NCBI RefSeq assembly: GCF_042683685.1
Contig: NZ_JBHUOP010000001.1
Coordinates: forward strand, 1-64,000
Direction: 5' to 3'
Length of the DNA stretch: 64,000 bases
DNA from: Timonella corticicola
Lineage (GTDB): Bacteria > Actinomycetota > Actinomycetes > Actinomycetales > Cellulomonadaceae
The translations under genes and the position numbers were made by a program. Under the pieces are notes generated by a model. That model saw only the letters and a list, made by a program, of their open reading frames with translations, was not told the origin of the DNA and searched no databases. Position 1 is the first letter of the stretch. Each line of letters starts with the position of its first letter. Positions 36,069 through 43,838 of the stretch are shown here, piece after piece.

Positions 36069-37091
36069 CTAGAACAGTGCGATCTTGTTTGGGGCAGGGA
36101 AGATCTCATCGATGTGAGCGAGGTCCTCTTGCGAGAGGGGAACGATCGCCTGCGAGTTCTGCTCAATCTGCTCAACCTTGGTTGCCCCAGCGATGACGGA
36201 GGCGACTGTCGGCTGGGCTGCAAGCCACGAGAACGCCACCTGGACGACGGTAAGGTCGCGTTCACGGGCGAAGTCTGCGAGTTGCCCGAGTGCTTCCCAT
36301 GGGGCGGTCTCGAGCATGCCCGGCTTGATGCGCGTGAGACGTCCATCCTCTGGTGCGTGACCGCTCGTGTACTTTCCGGTGAGTAGACCGTTCGCGAGCG
36401 GGAAGTAGGGGAGTACACCGAGGCTGAACTCGCGAGCAGCCGGAGTGACCTCGAGTTCCGCACGTCGGTCAATCAGGTTGTAGTGGTTCTGGGTGGACAC
36501 GAACCGGTGCGTGCCCAGTTCCCGGGCCACGTACTCCGCCTGGGCGATCTGCCAGCCCGCACGATTGGAGTGGCCGATGTAGCGGACCTTCCCGGCGGTA
36601 ATTAGATCGTCCAGCGCGCGCAGTGTCTCGTCGATGGGGGTCAGGGGGTCCGGCGTGTGGAACTGATACAGGTCGATGTAGTCCGTGCCGAGTCGGCGCA
36701 AGGATGCCTCCACCGACTGCATGATGTACTTGCGTGATCCCCGAGCCTTGAGGTCCAGCCCATTCTTGCCTGCCGCGTCCATGCCGAACTTCGTGGCCAC
36801 TATGACCTGATCGCGTCGGGAGCCGAGCGCCTTGCCAAGGAATTCCTCGGAAACACCCGGCTCACTGCCGTACACGTCGGCGACGTCAAAGAACGTGATC
36901 CCCGCATCGATTGCGGCGTTGACCACGGTTGACGAAACCTCAAGGTCCTCGGTTGCGGTCTGTGGGCGGCCAAGGTTGTTGCAGCCCAAGCCGATTGCGG
37001 AAACCGTCAGACCGGATTTTCCAAGGCGGCGCTGCTCAGGAGCGTCAGATGGGGCGTGCGTGAACAAAGGGTGGCTCAGATAAGTGCTCAT
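36069..37091 (-). CDS. Aldo/keto reductase
   Basis: 340-aa NADP(H)-dependent oxidoreductase with the AKR TIM-barrel. The tetrad is recognisable: Asp and Tyr in FFDVADVYGSEPGVSEE, Lys in VIVATKFG and His in DLYQFHTPDP. The closing VASVIAGATKVEQIEQN is the cofactor-end signature. TAGAGT ends 6 nt before the ATG, so the mRNA is probably leaderless. The substrate cannot be inferred. Confidence 0.93.
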   Translation of the reverse strand: MSTYLSHPLFTHAPSDAPEQRRLGKSGLTVSAIGLGCNNLGRPQTATEDLEVSSTVVNAAIDAGITFFDVADVYGSEPGVSEEFLGKALGSRRDQVIVATKFGMDAAGKNGLDLKARGSRKYIMQSVEASLRRLGTDYIDLYQFHTPDPLTPIDETLRALDDLITAGKVRYIGHSNRAGWQIAQAEYVARELGTHRFVSTQNHYNLIDRRAELEVTPAAREFSLGVLPYFPLANGLLTGKYTSGHAPEDGRLTRIKPGMLETAPWEALGQLADFARERDLTVVQVAFSWLAAQPTVASVIAGATKVEQIEQNSQAIVPLSQEDLAHIDEIFPAPNKIALF

Positions 37092-37304
37092 GTAGTAACT
37101 CTACTGCGACGGCGATGCTCACAATGTGAACAAGTGGACAGTTCTGTCTTCACGATGTGATCGGGTGTGATGCTTCACATCAACCGGTGAAACATTGCCT
37201 CACTAGGTAAGATGTTCTCAAGATTTTGGATGAAAGTTATCGTTTTGTGACCGAATAGTGAGAAGGGAGGTTCATATTTTGGCGAAGGCTTCTAACGTCG
37301 AACT

Positions 37305-38207
37305 ATGACTGAACTTGACACCCACCACATGTCACATGCGGACCAGACGCACAACGACGTGCATAGCGCCCCCAGCGCAGACCATAGCGAGCAAGAGCGC
37401 GAGTCCGAGTCCTACACACATGGACACCATGAATCAGTCCTGCGTTCGCACCGTTGGCGTAACGTGGCGAACTCTGCCGCCTACCTTGCCCCGCTGCTGC
37501 GCGAAAACCTCAGCATCCTGGACGTGGGTTGCGGCCCAGGCACCCTTACCGCTGACCTTGCACAGTTGGTGGCCCCCGGAAAGGTCATCGGCGTTGACGC
37601 GGCCGAGATAGTTCTTGGAGACGCACGTGCTCATGCCACCGAACTGGGCGTGACCAACGTGGAGTTCCAGCAGGCCAACGCCTATGAACTGCCCTTCGAA
37701 GATGGCGCATTCGATATCGTGCATGCGCACCAGGTGCTGCAACACCTGTCCGACCCTGTTGCCGCAATCCGCGAGATGCTTCGCGTGGTCAAGCCAGGTG
37801 GGATCATCGCCGTGCGCGAATCCGACTACGCCGCCATGTCCTGGTTCCCCTCAAGCCCGGGCCTTGACGAGTGGAACACCCTCTATCACGAGGTCACCAA
37901 TGCATACGGCTACCAGGCGGATGCTGGTCGGTACCTTTTGAACTGGTTCATCGCCGCCGGAGCGAACATCGATCAACTCTCTCCATCCGCATCCTCGTGG
38001 TGCTATGCAACGCCTGAGACCCGCCAGTGGTGGGGTGGTCTATGGGCCGAACGGTGCGTTGAGTCAAACTTCGCAGTACAGGCCAAGGAAGCCGGACTCG
38101 CTGACGATGTCGCACTCGAGGAACTCGCACACGAATGGCGCAACTGGGCCGAGCAGCCCGATGGCTGGTTCACGGTTCCGCACGGCGAAATCATCGTGCG
38201 GGTCTGA
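37305..38207 (+). CDS. SAM-dependent methyltransferase with His-rich N-terminus
   Basis: 300-aa class I methyltransferase, UbiE/Coq5-like. Motif I ILDVGCGPGTLTADLA and the post-I acidic loop VIGVDAAEIVLGDAR bind S-adenosylmethionine, with DIVHAHQVLQHLSDP and LRVVKPGGIIAV as later motifs. The first 45 residues are rich in His, Asp and Glu (THHMSHADQTHNDVHSA, then THGHHE), which could bind metal. TAACGT (37293-37298) ends 6 nt before the ATG, so the message is probably leaderless. The substrate is unknown. Confidence 0.9.
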   Translation: MTELDTHHMSHADQTHNDVHSAPSADHSEQERESESYTHGHHESVLRSHRWRNVANSAAYLAPLLRENLSILDVGCGPGTLTADLAQLVAPGKVIGVDAAEIVLGDARAHATELGVTNVEFQQANAYELPFEDGAFDIVHAHQVLQHLSDPVAAIREMLRVVKPGGIIAVRESDYAAMSWFPSSPGLDEWNTLYHEVTNAYGYQADAGRYLLNWFIAAGANIDQLSPSASSWCYATPETRQWWGGLWAERCVESNFAVQAKEAGLADDVALEELAHEWRNWAEQPDGWFTVPHGEIIVRV

Positions 38208-38231
38208 GACCACTCAGGTGCCCATAGGAAC

Positions 38232-38382
38232 TTGACGACGATTCCCTCCTCAGCCGGGGACAAAGTAGCGGGGTGGAGTGTAGCGGGCCCGCGAAGCTGG
38301 CCGCTACCGAAAGCTAAGCGGATGTAGTCCCTCGGCAATGAACGCTGCGCACGTCGCGCTGGCAGGAGGGAATCGTCGTAAA
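38232..38382. repeat. 151-bp multibranched inverted-repeat element
   Basis: Outer arms TTGACGACGATTCCCTCCT (38232-38250) and its inverse at 38364-38382 form a 19-bp stem with one mismatch. Inside, GCCGGGGAC can pair with GTCCCTCGGC and GTAGCGG with CCGCTAC, giving a nested, branched structure. It lies 24 nt after the methyltransferase stop and could be a small structured RNA or a MITE-like element. Confidence 0.65.
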
Positions 38383-38399
38383 TAGGGGTCTTGCGGTAA

Positions 38400-38470
38400 T
38401 CGAACTCAGGCATTTACCCTCGAACTCAGGCTGCTCCGGCCTGAGTTCGAGGGTAAATGCCTGAGTTCGA
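38400..38470. repeat. 32-bp perfect palindrome
   Basis: Arms 38400-38431 and 38439-38470 are perfectly complementary around TGCTCCG. Each arm also holds the direct repeat CGAACTCAGG twice. It may terminate transcription from the methyltransferase side before the FAH gene. Confidence 0.9.
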
Positions 38471-38552
38471 TGGCGTTGGGCTGGTGTGTACGGGAGCGTC
38501 GATGGGGTTGGTCCGGTATCAAGTGTCAGTGGGACCAACTAGACTTGTGTGC

Positions 38553-39344
38553 GTGCGTATTGCGAGATTTACAACCGGTGACGACCCCCGGTACGGATTC
38601 ATTCAGTCAGAGAACGGCAAGGAATACATTGCGGTTCTGAGCGGTGACCCGCTTTACACCCCGATCGCGCCAACCGGTGAGCGCATCGAACTGGGCGACG
38701 GCGTGCGCCTGCTCGCTCCCGTCATCCCACGCTCCAAGGTGGTCGGTGTGGGACGTAACTTCGCTGACCACGCCAAAGAAATGGGCAACGAGATCCCGTC
38801 CAGCCCGCTGCTGTTCTTCAAGCCGAACACCGCGGTGATCGGCCCAGACGACCCCATCGTGCTGCCTGACTTCTCCCAAGAGGTCAGTTATGAGGCAGAG
38901 TTAGCGATTGTGATCGGACGCCTCACAAAGGACGTTTCGCCTGAACAGGCCCGCTCGCATATCCTCGGCTACACGGTTGCCAACGACGTCACAGCGCGTG
39001 ACGCTCAACGCAACGACGGCCAGTGGGCGCGGGCAAAGGGATTCGATTCATCGTGCCCGCTCGGCCCATGGATCGACACCGACCTGAAAACTGAGGACGT
39101 GCAGATCCGCTCCCGCGTGAACGGCGAACTCAAGCAGGATGGCACCACGCAGGACATGATTTTCGACCCCGCGTTCCTGGTCTCCTACATTTCCGAGGCG
39201 TTCACGCTGCTTCCCGGCGACGTCATTCTGACCGGCACTCCGGCGGGCGTGGGCACGATCACGCACGGCGACCGCGTCGAATGCGAGATCGAAGGTTTGG
39301 GCGTGCTGTCCAACCCGGTCGTCCGCCGCAGCTGGGACGACTAA
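38553..39344 (+). CDS. Fumarylacetoacetate hydrolase-family protein
   Basis: 263-aa FAH-fold enzyme, of the group that hydrolyses or decarboxylates 2-oxo acids. VGVGRNFADHAKEMGNE, SYEAELAIVIGR with metal-binding acidic residues, and the closing PGDVILTGTPAGVG are diagnostic. The open frame begins earlier in a palindrome, but GTG 38553 is preferred because TAGACT (38540-38545) ends 7 nt before it (leaderless). It lies upstream of gltX, as in many actinobacteria. Confidence 0.9.
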   Translation: MRIARFTTGDDPRYGFIQSENGKEYIAVLSGDPLYTPIAPTGERIELGDGVRLLAPVIPRSKVVGVGRNFADHAKEMGNEIPSSPLLFFKPNTAVIGPDDPIVLPDFSQEVSYEAELAIVIGRLTKDVSPEQARSHILGYTVANDVTARDAQRNDGQWARAKGFDSSCPLGPWIDTDLKTEDVQIRSRVNGELKQDGTTQDMIFDPAFLVSYISEAFTLLPGDVILTGTPAGVGTITHGDRVECEIEGLGVLSNPVVRRSWDD

Positions 39345-39363
39345 GTAGCCCGCTGATACGTAA

Positions 39364-39397
39364 GATTTCCGACGAACCGGCCGGTTCGTCGCAAATC
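39364..39397. repeat. GGCGACGA-family arms head to head
   Basis: GATTTCCGACGAACCGG directly faces CCGGTTCGTCGCAAATC without spacer, a 17-bp stem with one mismatch. It could be a terminator-like hairpin between the FAH gene and gltX. Confidence 0.7.
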
Positions 39398-39514
39398 CAA
39401 CGCCTCAGCCATACCTGGCACAGGCGTGTGGGCTGCACGCGGCCCGCAGTAAACTTAAACGGCGTGCGCGACAGCGCGCACGCGTACACAAATCCGTAAA
39501 CCAAAAGGTGTGTT

Positions 39515-41050
39515 TTGTCCGAGTCAACCGTTTCCCCGGCAACAGGCAGCGACGTTCGCGTTCGGTTCTGCCCTTCACCAACCGGCACCCCACATGTGGG
39601 ACTGATCCGTACCGCGCTGTTCAACTGGGCGTATGCCCGTCACACGGGCGGAAAACTGATTTTCCGCATCGAGGACACTGACGCGGAACGTGACTCCGAG
39701 GAAAGCTACCAGCAAATCATTGAGGCGCTGAACTGGCTGGGTCTCGACTGGGACGAAGGCATCAACGTGGGTGGGCCGCACGGTCCATACCGCCAGTCGC
39801 AGCGTTCCGATCTGTATCAGGACGTTATTGCCAAACTCGTTGAGGGCGGCTATGTGTACGAGTCGTTCTCGACCCCGGAGGAGATCGAGGCGCGCAACAC
39901 CGCTGCTGGTCGTCCGAAGGCGATGGGCTATGACGGATACGACCGCCACCTGACCGACGAGCAGAAGGCTGCTTTCCGTGCCGAGGGCCGCGAGCCGGTT
40001 CTGCGCATGCGCATGCCTGATGAGGACGTGTCATTCTTCGATGTCGTGCGCGGCGAGGACGTGACGTTCAAGGTTGGAACCGTGCCGGACTACGTGGTGG
40101 TGCGCGCGAATGGTCAGCCGCTGTACACGCTCGTGAACCCCGTGGATGACGCGCTCATGGAGATCACCCACGTGCTGCGTGGCGAGGACCTGCTCTCATC
40201 GACTCCACGCCAGGTTGTGCTCTACCGGGCGCTCCTTGAACTGGGCGTTGCAAAGGTTATGCCACAGTTCGGTCACCTCCCATACGTGATGGGTGAGGGC
40301 AACAAGAAGTTGTCCAAGCGCGACCCCGAGTCGAACCTGTTCCACCACCGTGACCGCGGTTTCATCCCAGAGGGACTCCTCAACTACCTTGCACTGCTTG
40401 GCTGGTCCATCGCGCCAGACAACGACATCTTCTCCATGGAGGAGATGGTTGCTGCGTTCGACGTCAAGGACGTGCTGTCCAACCCTGCGCGATTCGATCT
40501 GAAGAAGGCCGAATCGATCAATGCAACCCACATGCGTTTGCTTGAGGCCGAGGACTTCCGTGCCCGCCTGGCGCCATACCTGCGCGAGGCTGGACTCGTG
40601 TCGGCGGACTCGTACGACTCGTTGACCGAACGCGAGCAGAGCATCCTCACCGAGGCTGGGCCACTCGTGCAGGAGCGCATGACCCTGCTCGGCGAGGCAA
40701 AGGGCATGCTGGGTTTCCTGTTCACCGCTGATGAGGACATCACGTACGACGAAGAGTCGCTCAAGCAGGTGGACAAGATCGCTGAGCGCGTGGACATCCT
40801 CGACCGCTCAATCGAGCTGCTCTCCGGCCTTGAATCCCTCTCGGACCCGCACGAGGTACAGCAGGCGTTGCGCGGCGTGCTCGTTGACGAGATGGGTGTC
40901 AAGCCTCGCCTCGCGTTCACGCCGCTGCGCGTGGCAGTGACCGGACGCCGGGTATCGCCGCCGCTGTTCGAGTCCATGGAGATTCTTGGCCTCGAATCCT
41001 CACTCGTTCGCCTCAAGCGTTTCCGCGAATTCCTGACCAGCGCTTCATGA
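39515..41050 (+). CDS. gltX: Glutamyl-tRNA synthetase
   Basis: 511-aa class I synthetase. The HIGH motif is the variant SPTGTPHVG and KMSKS is KLSKRD. This enzyme charges tRNA(Glu) and, because gatCAB is present and no glnS is seen here, probably also tRNA(Gln). The start is TTG 39515 with AAAAGG 8 nt upstream. The next gene overlaps its stop as ATGA. Three of the four tRNAs in this window, at 42.8-43.8 kb, are its substrates. Confidence 0.96.
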   Translation: MSESTVSPATGSDVRVRFCPSPTGTPHVGLIRTALFNWAYARHTGGKLIFRIEDTDAERDSEESYQQIIEALNWLGLDWDEGINVGGPHGPYRQSQRSDLYQDVIAKLVEGGYVYESFSTPEEIEARNTAAGRPKAMGYDGYDRHLTDEQKAAFRAEGREPVLRMRMPDEDVSFFDVVRGEDVTFKVGTVPDYVVVRANGQPLYTLVNPVDDALMEITHVLRGEDLLSSTPRQVVLYRALLELGVAKVMPQFGHLPYVMGEGNKKLSKRDPESNLFHHRDRGFIPEGLLNYLALLGWSIAPDNDIFSMEEMVAAFDVKDVLSNPARFDLKKAESINATHMRLLEAEDFRARLAPYLREAGLVSADSYDSLTEREQSILTEAGPLVQERMTLLGEAKGMLGFLFTADEDITYDEESLKQVDKIAERVDILDRSIELLSGLESLSDPHEVQQALRGVLVDEMGVKPRLAFTPLRVAVTGRRVSPPLFESMEILGLESSLVRLKRFREFLTSAS

Positions 41051-41781
41051 TCCTCAGCAACACCGTTGAAGGCGTCCTGTTCGATATCGACGACACACTC
41101 GTTGACACGCGGGGCGCCTTCGCGCATGCCATGAACGTTATCGCCGGGAAGTACCTGCCGGGTGTGGGAGTGGCCGAACAGCCGAAGGTGCTAGAACTGT
41201 GGCGGGCCGACCCGAGCGGCTACTACCGTGCATACACGCGCGGCGAGATGACGGCACGCGAACAGCGCATGGCTCGCGCCAATCAGCTGCATGAAACCTT
41301 CGGTGGGCGCAACCTGTCCGATGATGACTTCGAGGTCTGGGACGCCGAGTTCATGGCTGCGTTCCGGGCTGGCTGGAAGCCTTTCGACGAGTCTCGCACC
41401 GTGATCGACACGTTGCGTTCGCGCGGGTATCGGGTCGGTGCTCTGACCAACGCAGGGCTGGCGTTGCAAACCGAGAAGATGCGCGTGTGTGGGCTGTCCG
41501 ATGTGGACGTTTTGGTCACGCTCGATACCTTTGGTGTGGGCAAACCTGACCCGCGGGTCTTCCAGGAGGCAACACGTCTGCTGGGCACCGAACCGGGCGT
41601 CACCGCATACGTGGGCGACGAACCCGACATTGACGCACTCGCAGCACTGGGTGCCGGACTCGGAGCCGGTATCTGGGTGGACCGCCCCGGTGCGCGGCGT
41701 GGAGGCGCACACACCGAGGACCCTGCCGCGGTAGCCCGTGCTGGAATCTCAACGATCACCTCGCTCACTGAACTCCTGTAA
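41047..41781 (+). CDS. HAD-superfamily hydrolase
   Basis: 244-aa haloacid-dehalogenase-like phosphatase. Motif I VLFDIDDTLVDTRGAF has the nucleophile Asp, motif II is GALTNAG, and motifs III-IV are VGKPDPRVF and YVGDEPDIDALAALGAG. ATG overlaps the gltX stop as ATGA, so the two genes form an operon. The substrate is unknown. Confidence 0.9.
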   Translation: MILSNTVEGVLFDIDDTLVDTRGAFAHAMNVIAGKYLPGVGVAEQPKVLELWRADPSGYYRAYTRGEMTAREQRMARANQLHETFGGRNLSDDDFEVWDAEFMAAFRAGWKPFDESRTVIDTLRSRGYRVGALTNAGLALQTEKMRVCGLSDVDVLVTLDTFGVGKPDPRVFQEATRLLGTEPGVTAYVGDEPDIDALAALGAGLGAGIWVDRPGARRGGAHTEDPAAVARAGISTITSLTELL

Positions 41782-41841
41782 CAGAACCCATTCAGCACCG
41801 TCTGCGTTGTGACTCCACCGTGCCTCTGCGACTCGGACAAC

Positions 41842-42573
41842 TTAGACAGGGGCCACGAACCGACTTGCCTGCGTGATGTAGGGGAGTTCAAGTTCAGATT
41901 CGGCACCAGGGAGAGCACGCAACTGTTCGCGGATCTTCTCCGCAACTACTCGCCGAGCCGACTGGGGTAGAGACAACGACCAACTCGTCGACAAGGCCAA
42001 ATCAACCAACTGCTCGACCGTGCGCTGTTGTGACCACGGGAAATCCCTCTGCTGCGCAACGCCCCACGCCACCTCAGGGGTTCTGCGGGGGAGCGATGCC
42101 CGCGCACCTATTTCAAACAGATCGCAATAGTCACGCACCCAACCAATGGAATCATCCTTCACATTCCACGCAATCACGAGCACACCACCTGGACGCAGCA
42201 CCCGAAGTATCTCAGCGCTCGCGGCGGCGGCATCGAACCAGTGCCAGGCCTGAGCCACAAACGCGGCATCCACGCTCGAATCCGGCAGCGGGATCGAGGT
42301 GTCCTTGCCCTCCAGAATCGGGATGTTCGGGGAGGCTGCGGCAAATTGCTCCCGCATACCCGGATCGGGCTCCACCGCAACGACATCGGTCACATACTCA
42401 TGGAGTACGCGGGTGAGCTTGCCGGTACCCGCCGCGAGATCAAGGACCTTTGGATTGTCCGGGAGATCGGTCAGCGCCCACTGTACGAACTGTGCGGGGT
42501 AGGTGGGCCGGGCCTCGTCGTAGAGTTTGGCCGCGGAGCCGAAGGACAGGGCGCGTTCTGGCTGGAAAGACAT
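41842..42573 (-). CDS. SAM-dependent methyltransferase (class I)
   Basis: 243-aa methyltransferase related to the trans-aconitate methyltransferase/UbiE group. SFGSAAKLYDEARPTYP opens it, VLDLAAGTGKLTRVL is the SAM-binding motif I, VAVEPDPGM the ribose-binding strand, and RVLRPGGVLVIAWN motif III. The start MSFQPERAL (complement of 42571-42573) follows a GAGG box. It is convergent with the HAD gene. The substrate is unknown. Confidence 0.9.
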   Translation of the reverse strand: MSFQPERALSFGSAAKLYDEARPTYPAQFVQWALTDLPDNPKVLDLAAGTGKLTRVLHEYVTDVVAVEPDPGMREQFAAASPNIPILEGKDTSIPLPDSSVDAAFVAQAWHWFDAAAASAEILRVLRPGGVLVIAWNVKDDSIGWVRDYCDLFEIGARASLPRRTPEVAWGVAQQRDFPWSQQRTVEQLVDLALSTSWSLSLPQSARRVVAEKIREQLRALPGAESELELPYITQASRFVAPV

Positions 42574-42731
42574 GGAAGACCTCAGGGTTGGTAAGCGTTC
42601 ACATCTAACGTAACGCAGGCCACGTTGTTTTGATTTGGAAACTAAACCTGAACTCAGGTAATGTTTTCGTTGTTGGCAGCGAGGGGAAACCCTGCAAAGT
42701 TGGCAAAACATTGGAATCAAGCCGATTCTGA

Positions 42732-42803
42732 TGGGCTATGGTGTAATTGGCAACACAACGGTTTCTGGTACCGTCATTCTAGGTTCGAGTCCTGGTAGCC
42801 CAG
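42732..42803 (+). tRNA. tRNA-Gln (anticodon CTG)
   Basis: The acceptor TGGGCTA pairs with TAGCCCA. The anticodon stem ACGGT/ACCGT encloses TTCTGGT, giving anticodon CUG. The T-arm is TAGGTTCGAGTCCTG. CCA is not encoded. Confidence 0.95.
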
Positions 42804-42842
42804 CGATTAACTCTTCACGAGTTATCACCGCGGAAACGCAAA

Positions 42843-42915
42843 GCCCCCATAGTATAGCGGCCTAGTACGCCGCCCTCTCACGGCGGTATCACGGGTTCAA
42901 ATCCCGTTGGGGGTA
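42843..42915 (+). tRNA. tRNA-Glu (anticodon CTC), copy 1
   Basis: The acceptor GCCCCCA pairs with TGGGGGT. The anticodon stem CCGCC/GGCGG encloses CTCTCAC, giving anticodon CUC. The T-arm is ACGGGTTCAAATCCCGT. It is identical to the copy at 43554. CCA is not encoded. Confidence 0.96.
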
Positions 42916-42922
42916 CGTTTAA

Positions 42923-42954
42923 GAAAAGCCACTCAGGAAACTGAGTGGCTTTTC
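42923..42954 (+). terminator. Terminator after tRNA-Glu copy 1
   Basis: GAAAAGCCACTCAG with CTGAGTGGCTTTTC around GAAA, ending in a T-run. Confidence 0.85.
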
Positions 42955-43043
42955 TCGTTCTTGGAGTCGCTTCGTTGACTCTGCCAACCCCCTGCCGCTA
43001 ACCTGCTTCTTCACCACACACAAACGCTGGGCTAGAGGCCACA

Positions 43044-43101
43044 TGGTGGTTTTCCGGGATTAAGGTGTTTTTTCTTGGTTGGTGATCCCGGAAAATCACC
43101 A
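43044..43101. repeat. 58-bp palindromic repeat, copy 2
   Basis: Terminal inverted repeats TGGTGGTTTTCCGG and CCGGAAAATCACCA. In reverse orientation to copy 1 (17918-17975) and about 90 percent identical by eye, with the same length. It lies between tRNA-Glu copy 1 and the TetR remnant. Confidence 0.8.
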
Positions 43102-43155
43102 TGTTGTGCTTGACGATAGTTACGGGCGGTACTGAGTTCAACGTGGGCGGGTGCA

Positions 43156-43386
43156 TTGCGTCTAGCCCTTGATGAACGCATGCAGCATCGGGTGAGAATC
43201 GCACTTGATGTGTTCGCCACGCGCACGAACACCCAGGTCCCGGAGCACAGGGAGTTCGTCGTGGCCTTTGTCAGCGGTGGCATCATCGGGGCAATCTTGG
43301 AGTGGGCGCTCAGCGATGAGACCGATGTGGAGACGTGGGCAACCCACATGCAGGGTTTGATGCCGTCATGGTGGCCGGTGCACTAG
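43156..43386 (+). pseudogene. Remnant of a TetR-type regulator (C-terminal part)
   Basis: A 76-aa open frame whose middle (EFVVAFVSGGIIGAILEWAL followed by DVETWATHMQGLMPSWW) looks like the ligand-binding C-terminus of a TetR/AcrR regulator. No helix-turn-helix domain or upstream frame is visible, and the first residues have no start signals. It sits between two identical tRNA-Glu genes, so it is probably debris from a past insertion or deletion. The family assignment rests on the C-terminal pattern only. Confidence 0.6.
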
Positions 43387-43553
43387 ACAGCCGTGAGCGT
43401 GCAGATGCGAGCGGGGTTGCCTGGCCGGATCGAATGCATGGGCTCGCAACGAGTGCGTGGCCGTGTGCTACATCACGGGCATTTGAGTTGCGGGCACCCC
43501 GCTGGTTCTGTGTAAGATTACGGAGTCGAAAACGCGGAAACGCTGATTGACAA

Positions 43554-43626
43554 GCCCCCATAGTATAGCGGCCTAGTACGCCGCCCTCTCACGGCGGTAT
43601 CACGGGTTCAAATCCCGTTGGGGGTA
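43554..43626 (+). tRNA. tRNA-Glu (anticodon CTC), copy 2
   Basis: Identical over all 73 nt to the copy at 42843-42915. A TAAGAT box (43513-43518) upstream may be its -10. Followed by its own terminator. Confidence 0.96.
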
Positions 43627-43638
43627 CTCATACGAGGG

Positions 43639-43668
43639 AGCCACTCGGATTACCGAGTGGCTTTTCTT
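43639..43668 (+). terminator. Terminator after tRNA-Glu copy 2
   Basis: AGCCACTCGG with CCGAGTGGCT around ATTA, then TTTCTTG. Similar to the terminator after copy 1 but with compensated changes. Confidence 0.82.
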
Positions 43669-43694
43669 GTGACCGGCACCGTTGAGGTGCCAAG

Positions 43695-43767
43695 GCCCCC
43701 ATCGTCTAGTGGCCTAGGACGCCGCCCTTTCACGGCGGTAACACGGGTTCGAATCCCGTTGGGGGTA
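43695..43767 (+). tRNA. tRNA-Glu (anticodon TTC)
   Basis: The acceptor GCCCCCA pairs with TGGGGGT. The anticodon stem CCGCC/GGCGG encloses CTTTCAC, giving anticodon UUC. The body differs from the CTC copies mainly in the D-arm and variable region. CCA is not encoded. Confidence 0.95.
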
Positions 43768-43774
43768 CAAGAGC

Positions 43775-43802
43775 AAAGCCATCCGAGGACCGGGTGGCTT
43801 TA
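43775..43802 (+). terminator. Terminator after tRNA-Glu(TTC)
   Basis: AAAGCCATCCG with CGGGTGGCTTT around AGGAC, followed by ACC. The T-run is short. Confidence 0.65.
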
Positions 43803-43838
43803 CCTGTATGCGCGAAGGCGTCTGTGCCGGGATGGTCC

